Source of the DNA: QHXW01 sp963847515
GTDB lineage: Bacteria > Acidobacteriota > Terriglobia > Bryobacterales > Bryobacteraceae
Assembly: GCA_963847515.1 (NCBI GenBank)
Contig: CAWKAA010000001.1
Location: 62,001 to 126,000, forward strand
Reading direction: 5' to 3'
DNA: 64,000 nt
Under the pieces are notes generated by a model, which was not told the origin of the DNA, did not search any database, and worked only from the letters and a program-made list of their open reading frames with translations. The translations under genes and the position numbers were made by a program. How positions within the stretch are numbered: the stretch's first letter is position 1; each line of letters begins with the position of its first letter. Below are positions 26,224 through 34,303 of the stretch, one piece after another.

Positions 26224-27693
26224 TCAATAGCCCGCGCGGAATCTTGCCTTCAACCAGTCCACCAGGCGTTGCTTATAGAACTCCCATTCGGGATGGCCCG
26301 CCCAATTCTCAATTCCATGGGGCGCCCCATCCACCAGGATCAGCTCGTACCGCGATCCTGCTTTCTTCAGTTGGTTGGCATAAGCCAGCGTTCCCGCGTA
26401 TAACTCATCCTTCGTCCCCTGAATGAGCAACATCGGAGGCAGATTATTGCGTACGTGAAACAAGGGCGAATAATGCTTCAGCATCTCCTCGTCCCAATGT
26501 CCGAAAATGCGATCCAGCATCGGCCGGCTCGCCGTGTAGTTTGCCCACTGCGTGAAGTCGTAGACACCATAGAAGGAAACCACGGCCTGGACCTCACACC
26601 CAGGACATGTCTCTGAAGCGACTTGCGCAACCATTTGGCCGCTTGCCGATTCGCCGACAATGGCGATGCGGTTGGGGTCCACGTGAAAGCGCGCAGCGTG
26701 GCTTCGAACATAACGAATGGCCGCACGCAGGTCCTCAAGCTGCTCGGCATTGCGTACATACGGAGTCAGGCGGTAATCGATGGAAAACCAGGCGAAGCCT
26801 GCGCGCGCCAGCGGACCGAATACGGGAGACACATAGGTCACCTTGTCTCCGGCTTCCCAACCGCCGCCATGCGCGATGACGACGGCGGGAAACGGCCCCG
26901 CGCCTTCCGGAACAAACGCGTCCATTTTCAGATCAATGCCGCCGGGTCGCGAATAGGTGATGTCTTTCCACACGCCGCGCTCGTCGCCGCGCAGCCACGC
27001 CACCAGTTCCTCTTTCCACTGCCATTGATCCGGATGCCAGTTTTCAAGGTTGTGAATACCTCCCCCTACGGGAAGGAAACGGCACTCCGGCCAGTTCCGG
27101 CACAGCGCTTCGACCGGGCCGGGCGGTGATTCTTCATCGGCAGTTCCATGAATCATCAAGACCGGAATGTGCGGAGCGGGCGGCACGTGGTCAAATCGTG
27201 ATCCAAAGAGCACCATGCCGCTTGCTTGCGCTTCCTGGGCCAGGCCAAACGCGAGCGAAGCTCCCGTGTCCTCGGCGATCAAGACCGGACGGCCCGCGAT
27301 GTTGAACCGACCGGGACAGCGGACATATTGAACAGCGGTGCGAACATCGTCAAGATTCCGGTAATTGACGGAAAACCAGGCGAAGCCGGCGCGTTCGAGG
27401 ACCTCGAAAACCTGTGTCAGGTGCGTCGACTTGTCACCCTGGCTGCCGTGTATCAGGATCGCGGCCCGGCGCGGCGTCCCGGGAGGCGCGTAGGCGTCGA
27501 GGGTCAAGTCCCCGCGATACTTTAGATCTGACAACCCGCCAGGAACCAGGTAACTTCCAGGCCCTTTACCCACCGCCACTGGGCAACTGGTGTCGCGAGC
27601 CTCCGCCGCCATGCGGCAAACGAAGAACGCTGCAAGAGGCAGGCACAGTCGACAGGCGAGCTTAGGCATTTGCACAAGCATGGGCTGGCCCAA
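26224..27693 (-). CDS. Secreted tandem alpha/beta-hydrolase (second lobe catalytic)
   Basis: This 489-residue exported protein contains two alpha/beta-hydrolase lobes. The C-terminal lobe (about 245-489) has an oxyanion motif VIAHGGGWEAGD, nucleophile elbow GESASG, acid residue in GTKDELYAG and histidine in VDGAPHGIENW, the esterase/lipase (HSL/BD-FAE-like) signature. The N-terminal lobe (about 45-240) has IHGSQGD and a final GGGIHNLENW, but its elbow reads AEDTGAS, lacking the serine. It is therefore likely a non-catalytic duplicate. Both lobes share the AGFAWFSxxYR pattern, indicating internal duplication. The start is ATG 27693 or 27669. Probably a carbohydrate acetyl esterase (inference). 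Confidence 0.82.
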   Translation of the reverse strand: MGQPMLVQMPKLACRLCLPLAAFFVCRMAAEARDTSCPVAVGKGPGSYLVPGGLSDLKYRGDLTLDAYAPPGTPRRAAILIHGSQGDKSTHLTQVFEVLERAGFAWFSVNYRNLDDVRTAVQYVRCPGRFNIAGRPVLIAEDTGASLAFGLAQEAQASGMVLFGSRFDHVPPAPHIPVLMIHGTADEESPPGPVEALCRNWPECRFLPVGGGIHNLENWHPDQWQWKEELVAWLRGDERGVWKDITYSRPGGIDLKMDAFVPEGAGPFPAVVIAHGGGWEAGDKVTYVSPVFGPLARAGFAWFSIDYRLTPYVRNAEQLEDLRAAIRYVRSHAARFHVDPNRIAIVGESASGQMVAQVASETCPGCEVQAVVSFYGVYDFTQWANYTASRPMLDRIFGHWDEEMLKHYSPLFHVRNNLPPMLLIQGTKDELYAGTLAYANQLKKAGSRYELILVDGAPHGIENWAGHPEWEFYKQRLVDWLKARFRAGY

Positions 27694-27857
27694 AGGCGGT
27701 AGATCTATTCTCGCTTAAGTCCCGCCCCTTCCTCACAACTGGCATGGTAAGATGAAGCGGTTTCAACCCCAGTCACGTTGGTTTGTAGGTGGGGGAAGCG
27801 TGTTCGAATTCGCAGCTTGGCTCGGATTGCGGACCAAATAGGAGACTTTAAGGCAAC

Positions 27858-28061
27858 ATGAAGGAAACAGGTACAGTGAAGTGGTTTAATGCTGCAAAAG
27901 GATTTGGTTTTATCCAGCGTGAAAATGGGGAAGATGTCTTCGTTCATTTTTCCGCGATTACGGCGAGTGGATATCGCTCCCTGGACGAAGGCGCCCGCGT
28001 CACGTTTGTGGTGAAGAAGGGGCCGAAGGGTCTGCAAGCAGAAGATGTGAGCCCGGCTTAG
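27858..28061 (+). CDS. Cold-shock domain protein (CspA family)
   Basis: Full-length 67-residue single-domain RNA/ssDNA chaperone. RNP1 is KGFGFIQRE and RNP2 is DVFVHFSAI, preceded by the standard TGTVKWFNAAKG. An untranslated leader of well over 100 bases without a gene precedes it, as is usual for cold-shock mRNAs. It converges with the DEAD-box helicase gene, a family that often acts with Csp proteins in cold-adapted RNA unwinding. Confidence 0.95.
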   Translation: MKETGTVKWFNAAKGFGFIQRENGEDVFVHFSAITASGYRSLDEGARVTFVVKKGPKGLQAEDVSPA

Positions 28062-28236
28062 TTCGTCTCACGAGGTTGCGTCATCTGGAGGCGCGCCCCT
28101 TCAAGGGATGGCTTGGCCAAGTCCCGCGGCGGGCGCGTCACATTTTGGATTGAGCGAATCGCTCGATCCGTTCCGTTCTTATGCGGGCATTGCGGTGCCC
28201 GGTGTGCCCGCGCGCCGCTTCCTTTCAAATAAAGTC

Positions 28237-29484
28237 CTATACCGCGTGAAGTATCAGGCGCCTGCCGGCTTTGCGCCTGGGCCCGAACGACCGGACATGC
28301 CCTTGTGGCCGGTGCGAGGCGGACGGAATGACGATGACCGGCGCCGTTTGCTTCTGTTCCCGGGGAACGTCGGACGATACCTGCCGCCGTACCAGCCTGG
28401 TGTCCAGAGCTCGCTCGATGTGTGCAATGTCCGCGCGCTCAGAGCGCGTGGCGAAGGTCGAAGCAGTTCCGCGCGCGCCAGCCCGGCCCGTACGGCCGAC
28501 GCGGTGAATGAAGTCCTCCGGGACTTGCGGAAGATCATAATTCACCACGTGTGCAATTCCTTCCACGTGAATTCCGCGAGCTGCGACATCAGTCGCCACC
28601 AGTACGCGATAATATCCTTCCTGAAATCCGCGCAGCGCTTGATTGCGCTGGTTCTGGCTGCGGTCGCCGTGAATAGTCGCGGTTTTTACTCCTCCGCGCG
28701 AGAGCTTTTTCGACAGGCGGTCGGCGCCGCGTTTGGTGCGGGCGAATACCAGAAAGGAACCTGCTTCTTCCCGCAACATCCCTTCGAGCAGACCCAGCTT
28801 TCGATCCTGTTCTACTTCGTAGAGATGCAGGTCTACTTGCTCGATGGGCTTGGTGGTGGAACCGACTTCGACGCGCACCGCGTTTCGGACGTGCGTCTCT
28901 ATCAGGTGTTTGACCGAGGTTTCGATCGTTGCGGAGAAGAATAGCGTCTGCCGATCGGAGGGTATAGCCGCCATGATTTTTTTGATGGTCGGCAGAAAGC
29001 CCATGTCCAGCATTCGGTCGGCTTCATCCAGCACCAGGATGCGCACACTAGCCAGATCAACGAGTTTCCTGCTGAGGAAATCGTACAGCCTCCCCGGCGT
29101 CGCGATCAGCACTTGTGCGCCCTTACGAATGGACTGCAACTGCGACCCCTCGTTGAGTCCGCCGACTACAACCGCGGCCCGAACACCAGTGCCCATCGCC
29201 ATCTTGGCGAAGGTCTCGTGAATTTGGATGGCGAGTTCTCGGGTGGGACTCAGGATGACGGCGCGAATGCCGGAATGTGAGGGTTGCTTCGAAATTAGGT
29301 GGATGATGGGCAGGACAAACGCGAGCGTCTTGCCAGTGCCCGTTTGCGCTGTGGCGACCACGTCGCGGCCCGCCAGGGCCGGCACGAGGGCCAGAGCTTG
29401 GACTGGGGTGGGTTCGGTAAAGCCATGCTTTACCAGGTTGCTCTTCAGCGGAGCAGAGAGTGAGAATTCAGAGAAACTTTTCAT
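28237..29484 (-). CDS. DEAD-box ATP-dependent RNA helicase (RhlE/CsdA-like)
   Basis: This 415-residue helicase has all expected motifs: Q-motif FTEPTPVQALAL, Walker A AQTGTGKT, PTRELA, DEAD in VLDEADRM, SAT in FFSATIETS, and HRVGRTGRAGARG in the second RecA domain. A basic C-terminal tail (RSFGPRRKAGRR) probably adds RNA affinity. The length fits RhlE-type helicases involved in ribosome assembly, mRNA turnover or cold adaptation. The start at ATG 29484 (MKSFSEFSLSAPL) is standard for the family. Confidence 0.93.
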   Translation of the reverse strand: MKSFSEFSLSAPLKSNLVKHGFTEPTPVQALALVPALAGRDVVATAQTGTGKTLAFVLPIIHLISKQPSHSGIRAVILSPTRELAIQIHETFAKMAMGTGVRAAVVVGGLNEGSQLQSIRKGAQVLIATPGRLYDFLSRKLVDLASVRILVLDEADRMLDMGFLPTIKKIMAAIPSDRQTLFFSATIETSVKHLIETHVRNAVRVEVGSTTKPIEQVDLHLYEVEQDRKLGLLEGMLREEAGSFLVFARTKRGADRLSKKLSRGGVKTATIHGDRSQNQRNQALRGFQEGYYRVLVATDVAARGIHVEGIAHVVNYDLPQVPEDFIHRVGRTGRAGARGTASTFATRSERADIAHIERALDTRLVRRQVSSDVPREQKQTAPVIVIPSASHRPQGHVRSFGPRRKAGRRLILHAV

Positions 29485-29599
29485 TTTAGGTTTTTGTTTT
29501 GAGGATGAGAATCGGCGAGCCGACTACCCAAAGGCAGGGAGAGGGGGTTGCGGATCAACTTCCAGTAGGCTTTATTGTACCGCACCGGTGCGGCTTTCG

Positions 29600-30919
29600 C
29601 TAGCTCACGGGGGTCTGGCTGGAAGCTCTCTGGCCGCGATACCTGGTGAAGCATGCTCTACCTGCTCCCGCTAACACCAGGAATCCTCCCGCCAGTTTCA
29701 ACTCGAAAAGCCATACCGAAGATATGCCGGCCGGCGGAACGAACGACAGCCCGAGCGCCAGCACCGTCACCACTAACCCAGCGGCACTGCTCACGCGTTG
29801 GCCGTACTTCCACGCCGCTCCGAACATGTACAGGAAGGGCACGAAATACGTGACTACCGTCATATCCACCAGAAGCTGGTAGCCAGTCCGGAGATTCTCG
29901 CCTGCTTGCATGGCGAAAACGAAAACCGTGCAGGCTCCGCTGAGTATCAGGATGGAAAGATGCGGCGTGCGCCACCGTGGATGAAGCCGGCTGAAAATCG
30001 GGGGCAGATAATGATCGATGCCGATCACAAACGGCAGCCGTGCGGTCCCCGCGATCCAGGCGCCGAGCTGGCCCAATACACCGAAACAGATCGCGAACGC
30101 CAGCACCAGCGGCAGCCAGCCGATTCCCAGCCGAGCGCCCGCTCCACTGGCGGCTTGCACCAGTCCCGTGACGATGCTGATGCGGTCGGGCGGCAAGAGT
30201 ACCAGCAGCGCCAGGGTTCCCGCAATGTAGAAAGCGGTAATGCCCAGCCCGGCAATCCAAGCCGCGCGTGGCACGTTCTTTTCCGGGTTCCGAATCTCGC
30301 CGCCCATGATGGCTCCCAGTTCAAGCCCGCCGAACGCGAAGGCGATCTGCGACCAGAAGTTGACCTTGTCCAGGTTCCACTCCGGCGCAATCCGGATGGC
30401 CGTCGCCGATCCGAATCGAAACCAGACCAGAATGCCGAGGACGATGATTACCGCCCCTGCGAGATACGTGGAAAGCCCGCCGAGATTTCCCGTCCATTTG
30501 CCCACGGAGAGCCCCACAATATTGGTGACAGACGCAATCCACAAAATCGCGAGACAAAGCGTCACCAGCCAGGCGCCGTCCTCGGCGAAGCCCAGGGCGG
30601 AGCCCGCCATGCCGACACCCGCAAGCAACAGGCTCGGAAAATAGAAAAGGTTGCTTAGCCAGTAGCACCAGCCGCACAGGAACCCGTGCCAATCGCCAAA
30701 CCCGCGGCGCGTCCAGACGTAGATGCCGCCTTCTTCGGGGAACTGACGCGAGAGAGCTGCTACCGCCAGCGCTGATGGAACGAAAAACAGCACCGCTGCC
30801 AGTACCCACAACGTGATGGATCCCGGTCCCGTATGCGCCGCGGCTGCCAGCCAGCGGATGCCGGTCACCGCCGCTATGTTGAACAGGATAAGATCCCGCA
30901 GGCCCAGCTCGCGCCGCAA
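29600..30919 (-). CDS. APC superfamily amino acid permease
   Basis: This 439-residue polytopic transporter has about 12 hydrophobic segments. It begins LRRELGLRDLILFNIAAVTG, the typical first helix region of APC/LAT-type permeases. Characteristic stretches include FGGLELGAIMGGEIRNPEKN in helix 6. The reading frame starts at TTG 30919; an in-frame stop lies a short way upstream and no ATG is available, so TTG is the most reasonable start. The substrate is probably an amino acid or polyamine, not resolvable from sequence. Confidence 0.87.
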   Translation of the reverse strand: MRRELGLRDLILFNIAAVTGIRWLAAAAHTGPGSITLWVLAAVLFFVPSALAVAALSRQFPEEGGIYVWTRRGFGDWHGFLCGWCYWLSNLFYFPSLLLAGVGMAGSALGFAEDGAWLVTLCLAILWIASVTNIVGLSVGKWTGNLGGLSTYLAGAVIIVLGILVWFRFGSATAIRIAPEWNLDKVNFWSQIAFAFGGLELGAIMGGEIRNPEKNVPRAAWIAGLGITAFYIAGTLALLVLLPPDRISIVTGLVQAASGAGARLGIGWLPLVLAFAICFGVLGQLGAWIAGTARLPFVIGIDHYLPPIFSRLHPRWRTPHLSILILSGACTVFVFAMQAGENLRTGYQLLVDMTVVTYFVPFLYMFGAAWKYGQRVSSAAGLVVTVLALGLSFVPPAGISSVWLFELKLAGGFLVLAGAGRACFTRYRGQRASSQTPVS

Positions 30920-31029
30920 TGCAGGGGTCCCGGGATTGTCTTGGTAGGCGATCTCACATCATAGCCCACCCCTGTCGAACTCCTCGAATTTACAGTTCCT
31001 TCGAAAGGATTTTGGCGGAAGATTGACTT

Positions 31030-32331
31030 ATGCACGCTAAATTAACCCACCTTTCTTCGCTTATGGTTCGAGCTGGCGCCGTGTCGCTGCTCACAGCTCT
31101 GATTGCGGCGCCGTGTCTGGCGCAAAGAAAGGCAGACCTTTCGCGGCTTGTTGTTGTTGGGATTCGCTCTCGGCCGGGTTTCAGAGCGGCTCGCTGCTGG
31201 ATGTCCGGCACGTCCACGGCTACGCAAGCGTGGTGGCCGCACAAGCGCAGGAGCCATTGCCGCTGCCATTAATCCGCGCACCCGGAATTCCGAACGTGCT
31301 CATACTGGTTTCGCCAGGCCCGCCGCCGGTTGTTGCTCCGGTTCCCGGAACGTCTCCGGGCCGCAAAGATTTCACTGTGCAGCCGATGGACCTGGCGGTC
31401 CCAGGGCAAAACGTTCAGGACGCGCTCACCACGCGGCCCAGTTTCCCGATCGACGATCTCACCGACCTAGTGCTTGGTTTTCCGGGCTTGCTCGGCGGTC
31501 TGTCACGCAGCCAGGTTGAGTGGGCCGAGAACCTGTTCCCCACGACGATCTTCGTGTGGCTGGGGAACGATGACGCGCTCGGAGTCGTTTTACCGGAGAC
31601 ACATCAACATTGACTCCGGTGCCTCAGTTTCAAACCGCCTTTTACCGAGGTCATGACGCGGCTGGCCGCTACCGGCGCCACGCTCGTAGTGGCGAACGTC
31701 CCGGACGTGACAGTCGTTCCTTTTCTCACATCAGCTGAAAAGGTCGCCGCCGAGGTCGGCCTGCCCCTGAGTGTCATTGGTCCCATTCTGGGTATCGGTC
31801 CCGGCGACTTCGTCACACCCAGTGCCTTCCCGCTGATCCAGGCGATTCTGACGAATCCGCTGCTTGGGCCCTTACCCGGCAACGTTGTGCTCGATGCGCC
31901 GGAAGTAGCCACAGTCCGATCCACGATCGATCAGTACAATTCGTTCATCGCACTCCAGGCGCAGGCGCATGGCGCGGCCCTGGTCGACATACATGGCCTG
32001 ACCGCGCAGCTCCAGGCGCGCGGATTCGTTGCGCATCGGCAGCGGCTAACCACTAATTTTCTGGGCGGCTTGTTCTCGCTTGACGGCATTCATCCCACCA
32101 ATACCGGCTACGGGCTGTTTGCTGACGAATTCATCCACGCGCTGAATACAAATTTCGCGACGGGAATTCCTCCTGCCAATATCGAGAAGATCGCCACGAC
32201 CGATCCTCTTGTGCTACCCGGGGTCGGTCATCCGGCATCGGCTTGTGCTACCCGGGGTCGGTCATCCGGCATCGGCGCTCGGCCATGTCAGGCAAGAAAC
32301 GGTGGACTCGCTGCGCGCCGTCATGGTTCAC
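31030..32331 (+). CDS. Secreted SGNH/GDSL hydrolase (frame broken at 31160, 31589, 31641 and by a 34-bp duplication)
   Basis: A signal (AVSLLTALIAAPCLAQ) leads into LVVVGDSLSAGFQSG, the GDSL nucleophile block. The oxyanion block is WLGNDDAL and the catalytic Asp/His block is LDGIHPTNTGYGLFADEF. Continuity needs one extra G near 31159-31161, one extra T at 31588-31591 and one fewer T at 31640-31643. A perfect 34-bp tandem duplication (32208-32275) shifts the tail; without it the protein ends at TGA 32331. As written, the frame instead continues to 32360. Likely an esterase acting on a cell-surface or extracellular ester. Confidence 0.72.
32208..32275. repeat. Perfect 34-bp tandem duplication in the 3' end of the SGNH hydrolase
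   Basis: The unit beginning CTTGTGCTACCCGGGG occurs twice without mismatch (32208-32241 and 32242-32275). Because 34 is not a multiple of three, the second copy shifts the reading frame and changes the protein C-terminus. Perfect identity means it is either very recent or an assembly artefact. Confidence 0.9.
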
Positions 32332-32446
32332 TGAGCGCGGGACGTCGATTGACCGGTTGAAACAGCTTCCAGAATCGACTCGACAGGACGCTCAGCGCCA
32401 AGCCCCCCGCGATTTCAGGAGCGAAGAAGAAAAAGTATGTCGCAAG

Positions 32447-32490
32447 CCTGCGTTATGGAAGCCGGGACCCTGCGTTATGGAAGTCGGGAC
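32447..32490. repeat. 22-bp tandem repeat, two copies
   Basis: The unit CCTGCGTTATGGAAGYCGGG plus AC is present twice with one C/T difference, in the 320-base non-coding gap between the SGNH hydrolase and the CPBP protease gene. Apart from this repeat I see no gene or recognisable RNA in that gap. Confidence 0.8.
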
Positions 32491-32650
32491 AATGTAGTCC
32501 AACCGGAGCGCCTGGCCGCGGAGACCCGACAGTACTCCGCGGCCGTTTTCTGGTGCTCTGACAGGAGAAGGAAATGGCCCTGTCATTAGTAAAGACGCAT
32601 TCCGCCGCCATTTGGTTTTAGCGTTTCGATTTTCTAGGTGTGCGTAGGTG

Positions 32651-33346
32651 TTAAAGCCAGTATTGCCACTGGTCCCGCATGAGAACGTATGCGGCGAGAC
32701 AAGCATTCGTCACGGCGTGCGCAAGAATACAGTCTGGCAGGCTTTTGGTTCTTATCATCCACCAGTTGAATACGATGCCGGCGATTAACCCCACATCCCA
32801 ATAAGAACCATGTTCGGAGGCAAACAGCACCGCTACTAGCCAGAATGACTCCCGGCTATAGGTTCCCAGCGGTACTCGGAGGAAATCCCGAGAGATCAGC
32901 CAGCGCATTAACCACCCTCGCCAGAAAAGTTCTTCCAGAACCGGGACATTCACCACACTCGAGAGAACGCGAAAGGTGATGAACGTCATACTGGCTTTCA
33001 CTCCGTAAGGAAGTGAACTTTGCGGCGCACCGACAATGCTGTTGGTGAACAACCAGTTCTGGCGATATGCAGGCCACAAAAAGTCGGGGCCAACCCAGAT
33101 GACGAAGAGTGCTACACCCACAGCAGCGCTCCCCCAGAAATGAGCGGACCGAAGGGTGATGACATGCCGGGAAAAGACCGCCAGCACCGCGAACACCATG
33201 AAAAACCGGACGACATAAGTGATTTCCGGGCGTGATGGTAGGTATCGTTCGAGCGCCAGAAACGCCAGAAACACGAAAAACGGGATTACGTACGGGAGCG
33301 CCGGGTGGCGGATGAGATCGCCGCTGGCTGCGTCGTCGTCTTTCAA
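32651..33346 (-). CDS. CPBP/CAAX family intramembrane metalloprotease
   Basis: This 231-residue protein has six or more hydrophobic segments. The ABI/CPBP motifs are VLEELFWRGWLMRW (EExxxR) near residue 140, a histidine in FASEHGSYWD and a second in CILAHAVTNACLA. It resembles the 'CAAX prenyl protease-related' subgroup described with exosortase systems, but no PEP-CTERM protein or exosortase is seen here. Its start overlaps the cbtA stop (ATGA-type), so it belongs to the cbtB-cbtA operon. Role unknown. Confidence 0.82.
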   Translation of the reverse strand: MKDDDAASGDLIRHPALPYVIPFFVFLAFLALERYLPSRPEITYVVRFFMVFAVLAVFSRHVITLRSAHFWGSAAVGVALFVIWVGPDFLWPAYRQNWLFTNSIVGAPQSSLPYGVKASMTFITFRVLSSVVNVPVLEELFWRGWLMRWLISRDFLRVPLGTYSRESFWLVAVLFASEHGSYWDVGLIAGIVFNWWMIRTKSLPDCILAHAVTNACLAAYVLMRDQWQYWL

Positions 33347-33999
33347 CGGGAGTCCGCCTGCATGCGGCTGGAGACAAGTCCGCCGACCGCGCCCAGCAGG
33401 ATCCAGAATATTCCAGTGGTCGCCAGCGAAGCGATGGTGAATCGATGAATCAGTTCGGGCGGCACGGCATTCTGACCGCTAGCGGCCGGCGCTCCAATCA
33501 GGTGGGGAAGTGACACGCAAACCACGCCGCCGACTCGGAGCGGCCAGGTCCGTCCTTTGCTGGCCAACAACCAAAATCCGGTAGCCGTCGCAGCGACCGT
33601 GCCTACCCACCAGATCTGGCGTTCATGCAAGCCCGCAACAGCGACACCGGGTGGCTGCGGGGGTAACCCGATAGCGGGAGCCAGCCCGACGCATGCAAAA
33701 GCCGCCAGTCCCCAAAGCGCACCGCGCCGGGTGTTGACGCGAATCCCGGTTATGGATAGCGATCCAAACAACAGCGCCGCAAATCCCATCCCGCTGAGGA
33801 TGGTAGTGAGGGCTGTGAGAGAAGTGCGTTTCCAGTTGTCTGCCGGCCGGCCTGGTTCCTCGTGGGCGTTGCCAGTACCAACTGGCTGCTCAGACGCCTC
33901 ATAGGTTTCGGCCGTCTCGATCAGTGGAATCACTGTGAAGCGCTGAATGATAAACAGTGCGAGCCCGGCGAAAGCGCCCGACCAGAGCACAACGAGCAT
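33343..33999 (-). CDS. cbtA: CbtA-like putative cobalt transporter subunit
   Basis: This 218-residue membrane protein has about five hydrophobic segments, a charged periplasmic loop after the first helix (ETAETYEASEQP), the LAPAIGLPPQPPG motif and a following W/R-rich loop. This pattern fits the CbtA family. It follows a CbtB-like gene by about 30 bases, which strongly supports the assignment, because CbtA and CbtB usually occur as a pair under cobalamin control. The CPBP gene overlaps its 3' end. The function of the pair is known mainly from genomic context. Confidence 0.72.
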   Translation of the reverse strand: MLVVLWSGAFAGLALFIIQRFTVIPLIETAETYEASEQPVGTGNAHEEPGRPADNWKRTSLTALTTILSGMGFAALLFGSLSITGIRVNTRRGALWGLAAFACVGLAPAIGLPPQPPGVAVAGLHERQIWWVGTVAATATGFWLLASKGRTWPLRVGGVVCVSLPHLIGAPAASGQNAVPPELIHRFTIASLATTGIFWILLGAVGGLVSSRMQADSR

Positions 34000-34029
34000 C
34001 AGCTCTCTAAACGTGCGCAGGGAGGCTCC

Positions 34030-34215
34030 TTAGTGGCAGGGGAACCCGTTTGCATGCCGTGTGTCGTGGGCGGCATTGTGAACGCGGGGGAAGTCCGAGA
34101 AACCTGTCGCGTAAAGGACAATGAGCCCAAACAGAAGAACTGCGAACGAAGGCCACCGATCCCCTAGGGTCTGGACCCGGGCACCGCTTATGGGTAAAGC
34201 GCTCGATGCTTGCAT
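34030..34215 (-). CDS. cbtB: CbtB-like small membrane protein
   Basis: This 61-residue protein has one transmembrane helix (FAVLLFGLIVLYATGF) and a histidine-rich C-terminal motif (VHNAAHDTRHANGFPCH), the diagnostic metal-binding tail of CbtB. It is followed directly by the CbtA-like gene. I looked for a cobalamin riboswitch in the 88 bases between this gene and purF; the space is too short for one and no B12-box was recognised. Confidence 0.8.
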   Translation of the reverse strand: MQASSALPISGARVQTLGDRWPSFAVLLFGLIVLYATGFSDFPRVHNAAHDTRHANGFPCH

Positions 34216-34303
34216 GGTCTTCTCCGTGAAAATAATTCTCTGGAGTTTATCACGAGCCGTGGCAAGACGAAAGAAGACGAAATGTGAGTCAGGCGGAGCC
34301 GCC

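Noticed and set aside
28108..28944. Long + strand open frame (278 codons) opposite the DEAD-box helicase
   Set aside because: It lies antisense to a helicase with every expected motif; its translation has no domain-like pattern and it reflects the GC-rich codon structure of the real gene.
29798..30658. Long + strand open frame (286 codons) opposite the APC permease
   Set aside because: The composition is polar and Arg/Gln-rich with no recognisable fold, while the opposite strand encodes a clear polytopic transporter.
34216..34303. Cobalamin riboswitch ahead of cbtB
   Set aside because: Only 88 bases separate the genes and no B12-box or adequate paired structure was recognised.
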